The position numbers and the translations under genes were made by a program. From contig JAZTYA010000033.1 in NCBI GenBank assembly GCA_045636705.1, positions 1-64,000 of the forward strand: 64,000 nt of DNA, given 5' to 3'. Positions 8,791-18,348 of the stretch are shown in pieces. Every line of letters starts with the position of its first letter. Position 1 is the first letter of the stretch. The notes below the pieces were generated by a model. It worked only from the letters and a program-made list of their open reading frames with translations. It did no database searches and was not told the origin of the DNA. This DNA is from SFWF01 sp045636705. GTDB taxonomy: Bacteria > Bacillota > Clostridia > Oscillospirales > Acutalibacteraceae.

Positions 8791-11700
8791 ATGCTGTTAA
8801 CATCTATTCAAATACAAGGCTTTAAATCATTTGCAGATAAAACTGTATTAAAATTCGGCAGAGGTGTTACCGCAGTTGTTGGACCTAACGGTAGTGGTAA
8901 AAGTAACATATCCGATGCGGTTCGTTGGGTTCTTGGTGAACAGTCCTTAAAAAGCCTTCGTGGACAGTCAATGGAAGATGTTATTTTTGACGGCACGGCA
9001 GATAGGTCTGCTCACGGTTTTTGTGAGGTTACACTTAATATTGATAATGCCGACAGAGAACTTAATTTTGACAATGATTTTGTCTCTGTAACACGTAGAT
9101 ATTATCGTTCACACGATAGTGAGTATCTTATCAACGGCAACGTTGTAAGACTCCGCGATATACACGAACTCTTTATGGATACAGGTCTTGGCCGCGATGG
9201 TTATTCAATTATCGGTCAGGGTAAAATTGATGCTATTATCAGCACAAAATCTCAAGAACGTCGTGATATTTTTGAAGAGGCTTCAGGAATTTCACGTTAT
9301 AGATACAGAAAAGTTGACGCCGAGCGCAAGCTTGCCGCAGCCGATGAAAATATTCTTCGCCTTTTAGACATTATGAAGGAACTTGAGGGCAGAATTGGTC
9401 CCTTAGCCGAACAGAGTCGTAAGGCAGAGCTCTTTTTAACATTAGCCGAGCAAAAGAAGGAACTTGAAATAGGCCTTTGGGTTGACCTGCTCAATAACTC
9501 AAAGGAAAGACTTAAAACCCAAGAGGATAAGATTTCCTTAATTCAGTCACACTATAAGCAAATCGAGGACAAACTTATAGGTTTTGATGAGCAGAACGAA
9601 AAGAATTCTGCAGATTTCATGCGTTTTTCTGCTCAAATCGAAGACAAAAGACAGAGAATTTCGGAGTATAACGAAAACATTGCAAGACTTAACGGTGAAA
9701 TCTCTGTATTTAATAACGACATCCTTCACAACAACCAAACTATCGAAAGATTAAAGGGCGAACTTTTAGAAATTTCAGGTTCTAAGGATAAGGAAAAGGA
9801 TGAAATTGCATTAAAGCAGGAGCAAATTGCTGACAAAAACATAAAAATTGAAGGTCTTGACACGCTCCTTAAGGATACAGAAAAGGAATTAGCAGAGCTT
9901 CTTTTGAGTAGCGAATCTGTTTCTAAAAAGATAGAGAATCATATTATTTCTTTAAATGAAATTTCATCAAAATCAGCCGACGTTAAGGTTGAGGTTTTAT
10001 CTGCAGCCTCTTCGGTTTTAGAAATCGAAGAAAGGAAGTCTACTGTTGACGAACTTTTAGCAGAGCAGAACAAAGCTTTTGAAGACCTTAAAACCGAAAA
10101 CGATGAGATTGCAAAGCTTCTTGATAAAATAGAAGAGGATATCGCTTCCTATCAAAACTCTTTAAACGGTTATTTGCTTAAACTTAAAAACCGTAAAGAA
10201 TCGGTTGATGAAATCAAGAATTCAGTTGATGAAATGCATCTCGATATCGAGGCAAAAAAGAGAAAAATTCAGATTTTAGAAGACCTTGAAAAGAATATGG
10301 ATGGTTTCTCTCATCCTGTTAAGACTGTCATGAAGCAGGCAACTGATGGCACCTTAAAGGGTGTTTTCGGACCTGTTTTACGACTAATTTCCGTAAAGGA
10401 TGAATATTCGGTTGCCATTGAAACCGCGCTTGGTACTGCAACACAAAACATCGTTGTAGATACAGAGGCTACCGCTAAGCGCGCCATTGAAATGCTTAAA
10501 CGTTCAAATTCGGGCCGTGCTACTTTCCTTCCCGTATCTTCGGTTAAGGCAAAAGAATTTAAGGACGGCGATTTTGAGGATAAGTATGGCTACGTTGACG
10601 TAGCAAGTAACCTTGTTCAGTGTGATGAAAAGTTCAGAGAGATTGTAAATCATCTTCTTTCGGGCACAATAGTAGTTGAGGATATTGACTCGGCTATTGC
10701 AATTGCCAAGGAGTTTAAGTATCGCGTAAAGATAGTAACCCTTGACGGTCAGGTTGTTAACCTTGGCGGTTCTATCACAGGTGGTTCGCTCGTTAAGAAT
10801 GCAGGTCTCCTTTTAAGAACAAAGGAAATCGAAAAATTAAAGAGCGAGCTTGAAAAGTTAGAAGCAAAACTTAAGGAAAAACAAAAGCAGTATGACAATG
10901 CGCTTTTAGACCTTTCTTCAATTGAAGGCAGTATTGCGGCAGACCAAGATATCTTAAAAACTGCAAGTGAGGACAAAATCCGTTTGCTTGTTGAACTTAA
11001 GAGGGTTGCCGAACTTAAGGATTCTTCTGAAAAAATAATTAATTCACTCAAGGAAGAAAAGACTTCTGCAGATGAGAAAATACTTGCAATTAACAAATCT
11101 GCTGAAGCTTCTAAGGCGGAACTTGAAAAACTGGAAAATGAGAAGAAAGCTTTAAATAAGCTTATTTCGGAAATGTCTGACGGTAGGGAAGAACTTGGAA
11201 CCAAGCGTGAAGAGTTAGCCTCAAAGATAACCGAAACAAAGCTTCTTATTATCGAGTTTGAAAAGGACGTTGAGGCATTAAATGCTTCAATTGCTGCGCT
11301 TAACGCTTCGGATGCAAACCGAGTAGAAACCATTAAGCAATTAAACGAGGAAATCGAAAAATATACAAAGAGCAACGAAGAAATCGGCGTCAATATTGCC
11401 GATATTAATACAACTGTTGAAACTCTTAAAAAGGCAATTTCCGACTTTAATACAGAAATCGAAACATATATAACCCGCAGAAATGATATCGAGCAACAGG
11501 GCGCAACCCTTCGTGGTGAGGAAAAAGAACTTTCCTTAGAACGCGAAAAGCTAGGTGGAGAGCTTGCTCGACTTTCTGAACGTAGGGATAATATGTTAAA
11601 AGAGTGTGAGGACGTTTTAAGACAACTCTTTGATGAGTATCAGCTTACCAAGACCGAAGCAGAGTCTTTAGATATAAAGATTGAAAATCCTGCAGCGGCT

Positions 11701-12369
11701 AAAAAGAATCTTGCTGAAATTAAGTCTAAAATCCGTTCGCTTGGCAACGTTAACGTTTCGGCAATTGAGGAATATAAAGAGGTTAGCGAGCGTTATTCCT
11801 TCATGAAGGAGCAGATGGACGACCTCGAGAAATCCAAGACCGAGCTTAGAAAACTTATCACACAGTTAACCGACCAAATGAAGGAACTCTTTATTACCGG
11901 ATTTAATCAAATAGGCGAAAACTTTTCAACTACGTTCTCCGATTTATTTGGCGGAGGTTCGGCAAAACTTGTGCTCACCGACCCCAATAACGTACTTGAA
12001 AGCGGAATTGATATTGTTGCAAAACTTCCGGGTAAAAACGTTCCAAGCCTTGACAGCCTTTCGGGTGGTGAAAAGGCGCTTGTTGCCCTTTCAATTTACT
12101 TCGCAATTATGAAGGTAAATGCACCTCCGTTCTGCTTCCTTGACGAGGTTGATACTGCGCTTGATGATATCAACGTTGAACGATTTGCCGATTATATGGT
12201 TAAATCCAACTTTAAAACACAGTTTATCTGCATAACACACAGACGCGGTACTATGGAAGCCGCAGATATGCTTTATGGTGTTACAATGCAGGAAAAGGGT
12301 GTTTCAAAGCTTCTTGAACTTAATGTAACAGAGCTTGAAAAGCAGTTAAATCTTGAGAACAGGAGATAA
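8791..12369 (+). CDS. smc: Chromosome segregation protein SMC
   Basis: The 1192-residue protein has full SMC architecture: Walker A GPNGSGKSN at residues 31-39, long coiled coils, a hinge at about 523-690 with GGSITGGS, a second coiled coil, then the ABC signature LSGGEKAL near 1090 and Walker B CFLDEVDTALDD near 1114. It is the ATPase of the Smc-ScpAB condensin and acts on the nucleoid. A GGAGGG site precedes the ATG. ftsY follows after two bases. Confidence 0.98.
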   Translation: MLLTSIQIQGFKSFADKTVLKFGRGVTAVVGPNGSGKSNISDAVRWVLGEQSLKSLRGQSMEDVIFDGTADRSAHGFCEVTLNIDNADRELNFDNDFVSVTRRYYRSHDSEYLINGNVVRLRDIHELFMDTGLGRDGYSIIGQGKIDAIISTKSQERRDIFEEASGISRYRYRKVDAERKLAAADENILRLLDIMKELEGRIGPLAEQSRKAELFLTLAEQKKELEIGLWVDLLNNSKERLKTQEDKISLIQSHYKQIEDKLIGFDEQNEKNSADFMRFSAQIEDKRQRISEYNENIARLNGEISVFNNDILHNNQTIERLKGELLEISGSKDKEKDEIALKQEQIADKNIKIEGLDTLLKDTEKELAELLLSSESVSKKIENHIISLNEISSKSADVKVEVLSAASSVLEIEERKSTVDELLAEQNKAFEDLKTENDEIAKLLDKIEEDIASYQNSLNGYLLKLKNRKESVDEIKNSVDEMHLDIEAKKRKIQILEDLEKNMDGFSHPVKTVMKQATDGTLKGVFGPVLRLISVKDEYSVAIETALGTATQNIVVDTEATAKRAIEMLKRSNSGRATFLPVSSVKAKEFKDGDFEDKYGYVDVASNLVQCDEKFREIVNHLLSGTIVVEDIDSAIAIAKEFKYRVKIVTLDGQVVNLGGSITGGSLVKNAGLLLRTKEIEKLKSELEKLEAKLKEKQKQYDNALLDLSSIEGSIAADQDILKTASEDKIRLLVELKRVAELKDSSEKIINSLKEEKTSADEKILAINKSAEASKAELEKLENEKKALNKLISEMSDGREELGTKREELASKITETKLLIIEFEKDVEALNASIAALNASDANRVETIKQLNEEIEKYTKSNEEIGVNIADINTTVETLKKAISDFNTEIETYITRRNDIEQQGATLRGEEKELSLEREKLGGELARLSERRDNMLKECEDVLRQLFDEYQLTKTEAESLDIKIENPAAAKKNLAEIKSKIRSLGNVNVSAIEEYKEVSERYSFMKEQMDDLEKSKTELRKLITQLTDQMKELFITGFNQIGENFSTTFSDLFGGGSAKLVLTDPNNVLESGIDIVAKLPGKNVPSLDSLSGGEKALVALSIYFAIMKVNAPPFCFLDEVDTALDDINVERFADYMVKSNFKTQFICITHRRGTMEAADMLYGVTMQEKGVSKLLELNVTELEKQLNLENRR

Positions 12370-12371
12370 AG

Positions 12372-13286
12372 ATGGGCTTTTTCAATAAAATTAAAAGCGG
12401 TCTTGCAAAGACAAGAGATTCTTTTGTGGGCTCGGTTAACAGTATTATTAATAGCTTTACAAAGATTGACGAGGAATTTATCGAGGAACTCGAAGAAATT
12501 CTGATTATGTCTGATATCGGCATTCATACCGCCGAGGCTGTTTGTGATGAGTTAAGACGACTCATAAAAGAAAACCGTGTTACCGAACCTAGCGAGGTTA
12601 AAAACCTTCTAAAAGAAGTGCTTTATAAAATGATGGAAGGGGACACCTCTTTAAAACTTGAAACAACCCCTTCGGTTATTATGGTTATAGGTGTAAACGG
12701 TGTTGGTAAAACAACAACTATAGGTAAGCTTTCGGCACAGTTAAAAGCAGAAGGCAAAAACGTTATGCTTGCAGCAGCAGATACCTTTAGAGCTGCCGCA
12801 ATTGACCAGTTAGCCCTTTGGGCAGACCGTGCAGGCGTTACTATGGTTAAAAACGTGCCCGGTACCGACCCTGCATCAGTCCTTTTTGATGCGGTTAATT
12901 CCGCAAAATCCAAAGGCGCCGACGTTGTTATTTGCGACACTGCAGGAAGACTTCATAATAAGAAAAACCTTATGGATGAGCTTGCAAAAATGTATCGTGT
13001 AATCGAGCGCGAGTTACCGAATGCCTCGGTTGAAGCGTTACTTGTTTTAGATGCTACAACAGGACAAAATGCGGTAAATCAGGCAAGAGAGTTTAAAAAC
13101 GTTACAAAACTTACCGGTATCGTTTTAACAAAACTTGACGGTACTGCAAAGGGCGGCGTGGTTCTTTCAATTAAGAACGACCTTCAAATCCCTGTTAAGT
13201 TTATCGGCGTAGGCGAACAGATAGACGATTTAAGACCCTTTGATGCAAAGGAATTTATAGACGCTATTTTTGATGAGGAAAACTAA
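12372..13286 (+). CDS. ftsY: Signal recognition particle receptor FtsY
   Basis: The 304-residue NG-domain GTPase has G1 GVNGVGKTTT near residues 107-116, DTFRAAA, DTAGRLHNK (G3) and TKLDGTAKGG. There is only a short N-terminal helical segment and no long acidic A domain, as is usual in Firmicutes. It docks SRP-ribosome complexes at the membrane for co-translational insertion. It lies directly after smc and is followed one base later by the nucleotide pyrophosphatase. Confidence 0.98.
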   Translation: MGFFNKIKSGLAKTRDSFVGSVNSIINSFTKIDEEFIEELEEILIMSDIGIHTAEAVCDELRRLIKENRVTEPSEVKNLLKEVLYKMMEGDTSLKLETTPSVIMVIGVNGVGKTTTIGKLSAQLKAEGKNVMLAAADTFRAAAIDQLALWADRAGVTMVKNVPGTDPASVLFDAVNSAKSKGADVVICDTAGRLHNKKNLMDELAKMYRVIERELPNASVEALLVLDATTGQNAVNQAREFKNVTKLTGIVLTKLDGTAKGGVVLSIKNDLQIPVKFIGVGEQIDDLRPFDAKEFIDAIFDEEN

Positions 13287-13287
13287 A

Positions 13288-13884
13288 ATGGAGTTTTTTC
13301 TAGCTACAAAAAATTTAAAAAAACTTGATGAACTGCAAAGAATTTTATCCCCTTTGGGTATTAAGGTTCTTTGTGAACGTGACTTAGATTTTTCGTTAGA
13401 TGAGGTTGAGGAAAATGGTACAACCTTTGCGGAAAATGCACTTATAAAGGCTAAATACGCTATGGAGGTAACAGGACTTCCCTCAATAGCGGACGATTCG
13501 GGTCTTTGCGTTGATGCCTTAGGCGGAGAGCCTGGCATATATTCTGCAAGATTTGCAGGAGAGCCTTGTGATAACGATAAAAATAATCAAAAACTTTTAG
13601 CGCTACTCAGCGGAAAGCCAATTTCAGAGCGTACAGCTAAATTCGTTTCCTCGGTTGTTTGTATTTTCCCAAACGGAAAAACAATAACTGTTGAGGGCGA
13701 GTGCAAAGGCTATATTGCCGAGGATTTTGAAGGTAACGGTGGTTTTGGATATGACCCGTTATTTATATCCGAAAAGGGAAGTTTTGGGCTCTTAACCCCT
13801 GAAGAAAAAGACAGTATTAGTCATAGGGGCAGAGCGCTCAGAAAATTATATGATGAATTAGTAAAGGAATTAAAAGGGGAATAA
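13288..13884 (+). CDS. rdgB: XTP/dITP diphosphatase (RdgB/HAM1 family)
   Basis: The start at 13288 gives MEFFLATKNLKKLDELQ and 198 residues, the standard family length. An upstream in-frame ATG inside ftsY is unlikely. Recognisable motifs are (S/T)xNxxK-like ATKNLKK at the N-terminus, DDSGLCVDALGGEPGIYSARFAGE near residues 66-90, and GFGYDPLF followed by KDSISHRGRAL near the end. The enzyme hydrolyses non-canonical purine nucleoside triphosphates. It starts one base after the ftsY stop. Confidence 0.96.
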   Translation: MEFFLATKNLKKLDELQRILSPLGIKVLCERDLDFSLDEVEENGTTFAENALIKAKYAMEVTGLPSIADDSGLCVDALGGEPGIYSARFAGEPCDNDKNNQKLLALLSGKPISERTAKFVSSVVCIFPNGKTITVEGECKGYIAEDFEGNGGFGYDPLFISEKGSFGLLTPEEKDSISHRGRALRKLYDELVKELKGE

Positions 13885-13885
13885 T

Positions 13886-14179
13886 ATGTTAAACTCCAGA
13901 CAAAGAGCACAACTCAGAGGTCTTGCAAACAGCCTTGACGCTATATTTCAGGTTGGGAAAAACGGCCTTAACGAGCAACTTTATATCGAGGTAGATAAAG
14001 CGCTTGAAGCACGCGAGTTAATCAAGCTTCGCGTTCTTGAAACATCTCCTGTGACTTCTCGCGAGGCGGCAGACACAATAGCTGAAAACACAGGTGCAGA
14101 CGTGGTTCAGGTTATCGGCTCAAGATTTGTGCTTTACAAGGAAAGCCGTGAAAATAAAACCATCGTTTTGGTTAAATAA
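13886..14179 (+). CDS. yhbY: CRM-domain RNA-binding protein YhbY
   Basis: The 97-residue protein begins MLNSRQRAQLRGLANSLDAIFQVGKNGL, the CRM-domain pattern with a GxxG-type loop (VGKNG). It matches YhbY/YqeI proteins that associate with pre-50S particles. It starts one base after the pyrophosphatase stop and directly precedes nadD, as in the common Firmicutes yhbY-nadD-yqeK-rsfS run. Confidence 0.95.
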   Translation: MLNSRQRAQLRGLANSLDAIFQVGKNGLNEQLYIEVDKALEARELIKLRVLETSPVTSREAADTIAENTGADVVQVIGSRFVLYKESRENKTIVLVK

Positions 14180-14180
14180 T

Positions 14181-14783
14181 ATGGAAAACATAGCGGTTTT
14201 TGGCGGCACTTTTAACCCAATTCATATTGGACATATTGAGATGCTGGAAGCTATAAATTCTCAAGATTTTATAGACAAAGTAATCATTATGCCTTCAAAA
14301 ATTCCTCCTCATAAAGAGGTTGACTTTTTAGCAGAGGATAAACATCGTAAGGCTATGTGTGAGATAATGGCGAGTGGGTATGATAAGGCGTTGGTAAGCG
14401 ACCTTGAATTAACAAGAGAAGGTAAAAGCTTTACCATTGATACCTTGTCGTCTTTAAAAGGCATTTACCCTGATGCCAAAATTTATCTTACTATCGGTGC
14501 CGATATGCTTTTGTCCTTTCACACCTGGAAGGATTATGAGAAGATATTAGATAAAGCGTCACTTATTTGCTTCAACAGGGGAAAAAGTGATGAAACGACA
14601 ATTTTAAATGCTATTTCTAATTTAGAGTCTAAAGGTGCGGAAATTATTTCGCTTCCAAATGAAATAACCGATATATCTTCTACAATTATCAGAGAAAATA
14701 TTGATAAGAGGGACCTGCTTGAAAGGTATGTTCCAAAGGCTATTTTAGATTATATATTTAAAAATTCTGTTTTTGGTGGATAA
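14181..14783 (+). CDS. nadD: Nicotinate-nucleotide adenylyltransferase
   Basis: Starting at 14181 gives MENIAVFGGTFNPIHIGH and 200 residues, typical for NadD. A longer upstream extension would run inside yhbY and is rejected. The HxGH nucleotidyltransferase motif is at residues 15-18, and the ISSTIIR motif near residue 175 matches the family's ISSTxIR. The enzyme makes deamido-NAD from nicotinate mononucleotide and ATP. It begins one base after the yhbY stop, with a weak ribosome binding site, so coupling is likely. Confidence 0.97.
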   Translation: MENIAVFGGTFNPIHIGHIEMLEAINSQDFIDKVIIMPSKIPPHKEVDFLAEDKHRKAMCEIMASGYDKALVSDLELTREGKSFTIDTLSSLKGIYPDAKIYLTIGADMLLSFHTWKDYEKILDKASLICFNRGKSDETTILNAISNLESKGAEIISLPNEITDISSTIIRENIDKRDLLERYVPKAILDYIFKNSVFGG

Positions 14784-15347
14784 ATGGATTATAGTGTTTA
14801 TGTTGATTTGTTAAAACAAAAACTCGATGATTATAGGTTTAATCATTCGCTTTGTGTTGCGAAAGAGGCTAAAAGATTAGCACAAAAATATGGTGCAGAC
14901 CCAGAAAAAGCCTATTTAGCAGGACTTTTGCACGATATAACAAAGAATGAACCTCGGGATTTTCACTTGAACTATTTTAAAGAGTTTGATATAATACTAA
15001 CCGATGTTGAAAATAAAAGTGATAGGCTCTGGCATGCAATCTCAGGCGCACTTTTTGTAAAGAATGAGCTTAAACTTTTAGATGAAGAGCTAGTTTTAGC
15101 AATTAGATATCATACCACGGCTAAAAGTGATATGACAAAGCTTGAAAAAATAATTTTTGTTGCTGATTTTACTGCAGAGGACAGAAGTTATAAAGATGTT
15201 TGCGTTATGAGAGAACTTGCCGATAAATCGCTTGAAGAAGCTATGATTTATGCTCTTTCATACACAATAAACAAACTTGTTGAAAACAAGCAACAGGTAC
15301 ACCCCGATGCCGTGTCGGCATACAATTACCTACTTAATAAAAGATAA
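14784..15347 (+). CDS. yqeK: HD-domain Ap4A hydrolase YqeK
   Basis: The 187-residue HD phosphohydrolase has RxxxH-type residues Arg18 and His21, LLHDITKN with His50-Asp51, and a later ...IRYHTTAKSDMT segment. This is the YqeK family, described as symmetrical bis(5'-nucleosyl)-tetraphosphatase, which degrades alarmone-like Ap4A. The ATG abuts the nadD stop. rsfS follows, the conserved Firmicutes order. Confidence 0.95.
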   Translation: MDYSVYVDLLKQKLDDYRFNHSLCVAKEAKRLAQKYGADPEKAYLAGLLHDITKNEPRDFHLNYFKEFDIILTDVENKSDRLWHAISGALFVKNELKLLDEELVLAIRYHTTAKSDMTKLEKIIFVADFTAEDRSYKDVCVMRELADKSLEEAMIYALSYTINKLVENKQQVHPDAVSAYNYLLNKR

Positions 15348-15362
15348 AGGAAGAAAAGTATT

Positions 15363-15725
15363 TTGAATTCGCTAGATATTATAAAAACAGCAGTAAAAGC
15401 ATTAGATGATAAAAAAGCTATGGACATATCTGTAATCCACGTTGGAGAGCTTACAGTAATTTCCGAATATTTTATAATCGCTTCGGCAAACTCATCTTCG
15501 CAGGTAAAAGCACTTACCGATGCGGTGGATGAAAAGCTATCGGAACAGGGCGTTGAACCAGGTCACATCGAAGGAAAGGCAACAGGTTGGGTTTTACTTG
15601 ACTACGGCTCTGTCGCAATTCACGTTTTCAAGAGTGACACACGCGAGTTTTACGGTCTTGACAGAATGTGGAGCGATGGCGAAAAGCTTGATTTAAGTGA
15701 ACTTTTAGACTCGGAGGAGAAATAA
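15363..15725 (+). CDS. rsfS: Ribosomal silencing factor RsfS
   Basis: The 120-residue protein uses a TTG start with AGGAAG upstream. It has the RsfS core ALDDKKAMDISVIHVGELTVISEYFIIASANS and ...GWVLLDYGSVAIHVF near residues 75-92. RsfS binds L14 on the 50S and blocks subunit joining when nutrients are scarce. It is positioned between yqeK and leuS, two bases before the latter. Confidence 0.97.
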   Translation: MNSLDIIKTAVKALDDKKAMDISVIHVGELTVISEYFIIASANSSSQVKALTDAVDEKLSEQGVEPGHIEGKATGWVLLDYGSVAIHVFKSDTREFYGLDRMWSDGEKLDLSELLDSEEK

Positions 15726-15727
15726 TA

Positions 15728-18133
15728 ATGAACTATAATTATACCGAAATAGAGAAAAAATGGCAGGGAATATGGGATGAAAAGCAGACCTTCAAGGCAA
15801 AGAAGGATTATACCCTTCCAAAGTTTTACGGTCTTGTTGAGTTCCCTTATCCTTCGGGACAGGGTCTTCACGTTGGACATCCCCGTTCTTATACTGCGCT
15901 TGATATAGTATCCCGCAAGAAAAGACTAGAGGGCTTTAACGTTCTTTATCCTATGGGATGGGATGCTTTTGGTCTTCCAACTGAGAACTTTGCAATTAAG
16001 AATCATATTCACCCTGAAATCGTAACGAAAAACAACGTTGCTAACTTTAAAAAGCAACTTAAGAGTCTTGGTTTCTCTTTTGACTGGAGCGCCGAGATTA
16101 ATACTACAGACCCTTCGTATTATAAGTGGACACAGTGGATTTTCATTAAACTTTTTGAGCAAGGTCTCGCTTATAAAAAGATGATGGCAGTTAACTGGTG
16201 TACATCCTGTAAGTGCGTTTTGGCTAACGAAGAGGTTGTAAACGGTGTTTGTGAGCGTTGTGGCAGTCAGGTTATCCGCAAGGAAAAAAGCCAGTGGATG
16301 CTCAAAATTACCGATTATGCAGAAAAGCTTTTAAATGGTCTTGACGACCTTGACTTTATTGAAAGAGTAAAAACTCAGCAAAGAAACTGGATTGGCCGTT
16401 CAACCGGTACTGAAATTAAGTTTTCTACCACAGCAGGGGATATATTAGAAGTTTTCTCCACCCGTGCAGGTACTCTTTTTGGCGCTACATATATGGTTAT
16501 GTCGCCTGAACATCCTTTGCTTGAAAAGTGGGAAAGCATCCTTAAGAACAATGATGAAATTAAGGCTTACAAGTTAGAGGCCTCAAAGAAATCTGACTTT
16601 GAGCGCACCGAAATGGCAAAGGATAAGACAGGTGTTAAACTCCAAGGCGTTATGGCTATTAATCCCGTAAACGGCAAAGAAATTCCTATCTTCATTTCGG
16701 ACTATGTTCTTATTTCTTACGGTACAGGCGCTATTATGGCGGTGCCTGCACACGATACTCGTGACTACGACTTTGCAAAGAAGTTTGACCTTCCCATTAT
16801 CGAGGTTGTTTCGGGTGGAAATGTAGAAGAAGAGGCGTTTACAGATTGTGCTGTTGGCACAATGGTAAATTCAGGCTTCTTAGATGGATTATCTGTAGAC
16901 GAGGCTAAGAAAAAGATTACCGAATGGTTAGAAGAGCGTGAGCTTGGAAATCTAAAGGTAAACTACAAGCTTCGTGACTGGGTATTCTCAAGACAAAGAT
17001 ATTGGGGAGAACCCATTCCGATTGTTCACTGTGAAAAGTGCGGATACGTAACCCTTCCTGAAAATGAACTTCCTTTACTTTTACCGACAGTTGATTCTTA
17101 TGAGCCTACAGATAACGGAGAGTCACCCCTTGCAAAAATGACCGACTGGGTAAACACTACCTGTCCTAAGTGTGGCGGCAAGGCAGCAAGAGAAACAGAT
17201 ACAATGCCACAGTGGGCAGGTTCTTCTTGGTATTTCTTACGTTACTGTGACCCCGATAATGAAAACGAGCTAGCATCTAAAGAAGCACTCGAATACTGGG
17301 GACCTGTTGACTGGTATAACGGTGGTATGGAGCACACAACACTTCACTTGCTATATAGCCGTTTCTGGCATAGATTCCTTTATGATATCGGCGTTGTTCC
17401 AAATCCAGAGCCTTATGCTAAACGTACAAGCCACGGTATGATTTTAGGAGAAAACGGCGAAAAGATGTCAAAGTCCCGCGGCAATGTCGTTAATCCCGAT
17501 GATATTATCCGTGAATATGGTGCAGATACAATGCGACTCTATGAAATGTTCATAGGCGACTTTGAAAAGGCTGCTCCTTGGAGTTCGACTTCAATTAAGG
17601 GTTGTAAGCGTTTCCTGGAAAGAGTATGGGCTTTAGCCGATATGCTAATTGATGGCGATGAATATCGCGCAAGCCTTGAATCTTCATTCCATAGAACCAT
17701 AAAGAAGGTTACCGAAGATATTGAAGAGCTCAAGATGAACACCGCTATTGCAACGCTTATGTCCTTGCTTAATGATATTTATGCAACCAAGCAGATTACA
17801 AGAAAAGAATTCAGCACCTTCCTAATCTTGTTAAATCCCTTTGCTCCGCATATTACAGAGGAACTTTGGGAACTTTGTAAATATGACGGTATGCTCAATG
17901 AGGTTGAGTGGCCAAAGTTTGACGAAGCAAAGTGCGTTGATGCTGCAGTTGAAATCGTAGTTCAGATTAACGGAAAGATTAAGGCAAGACTTACTATTCC
18001 TGCAACCGCTACCTCTGATGAAGCACTAGCTCTTGCTAAGGCAGAGGCTGCTATTGCCAAAGAGCTTGAAGGAAAAAGCATTATTAAGGAACTCTACGTT
18101 CCCAAAAAGCTTGTAAATATCGTCGTGAAATAA
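15728..18133 (+). CDS. leuS: Leucyl-tRNA synthetase
   Basis: The 801-residue class I synthetase has HIGH as HVGH at residues 48-51 and KMSKS at 579-583. It also has two zinc-ribbon-like Cys pairs (CTSCKC...CERCG near 159-180; CEKCG near 435), the editing domain around TGAIMAVPAHDTRDY, and the anticodon-binding C-terminus. It charges tRNA-Leu. A leucine tRNA (UAA) is in the same window. It starts two bases after rsfS, with no T-box leader seen. Confidence 0.98.
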   Translation: MNYNYTEIEKKWQGIWDEKQTFKAKKDYTLPKFYGLVEFPYPSGQGLHVGHPRSYTALDIVSRKKRLEGFNVLYPMGWDAFGLPTENFAIKNHIHPEIVTKNNVANFKKQLKSLGFSFDWSAEINTTDPSYYKWTQWIFIKLFEQGLAYKKMMAVNWCTSCKCVLANEEVVNGVCERCGSQVIRKEKSQWMLKITDYAEKLLNGLDDLDFIERVKTQQRNWIGRSTGTEIKFSTTAGDILEVFSTRAGTLFGATYMVMSPEHPLLEKWESILKNNDEIKAYKLEASKKSDFERTEMAKDKTGVKLQGVMAINPVNGKEIPIFISDYVLISYGTGAIMAVPAHDTRDYDFAKKFDLPIIEVVSGGNVEEEAFTDCAVGTMVNSGFLDGLSVDEAKKKITEWLEERELGNLKVNYKLRDWVFSRQRYWGEPIPIVHCEKCGYVTLPENELPLLLPTVDSYEPTDNGESPLAKMTDWVNTTCPKCGGKAARETDTMPQWAGSSWYFLRYCDPDNENELASKEALEYWGPVDWYNGGMEHTTLHLLYSRFWHRFLYDIGVVPNPEPYAKRTSHGMILGENGEKMSKSRGNVVNPDDIIREYGADTMRLYEMFIGDFEKAAPWSSTSIKGCKRFLERVWALADMLIDGDEYRASLESSFHRTIKKVTEDIEELKMNTAIATLMSLLNDIYATKQITRKEFSTFLILLNPFAPHITEELWELCKYDGMLNEVEWPKFDEAKCVDAAVEIVVQINGKIKARLTIPATATSDEALALAKAEAAIAKELEGKSIIKELYVPKKLVNIVVK

Positions 18134-18139
18134 TTATAT

Positions 18140-18180
18140 TTGCACAGGTGCGAAAATTTATCGCATCTGTGCAAAATTTT
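18140..18180 (+). terminator. Terminator after leuS
   Basis: A 14-bp hairpin (TTGCACAGGTGCGA / TCGCATCTGTGCAA, one G-T pair, 7-base loop) lies just after the leuS stop, followed by AAAATTTT. The stem is strong and the T tract is short. Confidence 0.75.
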
Positions 18181-18182
18181 CC

Positions 18183-18211
18183 TTGACAATCAAAACCTTA
18201 ATTGATATAAT
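18183..18211 (+). promoter_or_regulatory. Sigma-70 type promoter of tRNA-Lys
   Basis: TTGACA at 18183-18188 and TATAAT at 18206-18211 are both perfect consensus with a 17-base spacer. The tRNA starts 17 bases after the -10 box. Confidence 0.93.
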
Positions 18212-18228
18212 AATTAAGCTGCATTTTT

Positions 18229-18304
18229 GATCTATTAGCTCAGTTGGCAGAGCACTTGACTTTTAATCAAGGTGTCCGGAGTTCGAATCTCCGATAGATC
18301 ACCA
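18229..18304 (+). tRNA. tRNA-Lys (UUU)
   Basis: This is a 76-base cloverleaf. Acceptor GATCTAT pairs with ATAGATC, the anticodon loop CTTTTAA gives UUU, the T arm has GTTCGAATC, the discriminator is A, and CCA is encoded. It has its own consensus promoter and terminator. Confidence 0.98.
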
Positions 18305-18306
18305 AA

Positions 18307-18338
18307 TAAAAAAACCGACCATTTGGTCGGTTTTTTTA
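18307..18338. terminator. Bidirectional terminator between tRNA-Lys and greA
   Basis: The stem ACCGACCA / TGGTCGGT is flanked by an A run on the left and a T run on the right, so it can end both the tRNA-Lys transcript (+) and the greA transcript (-). Confidence 0.9.
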
Positions 18339-18348
18339 TTTTTATAAT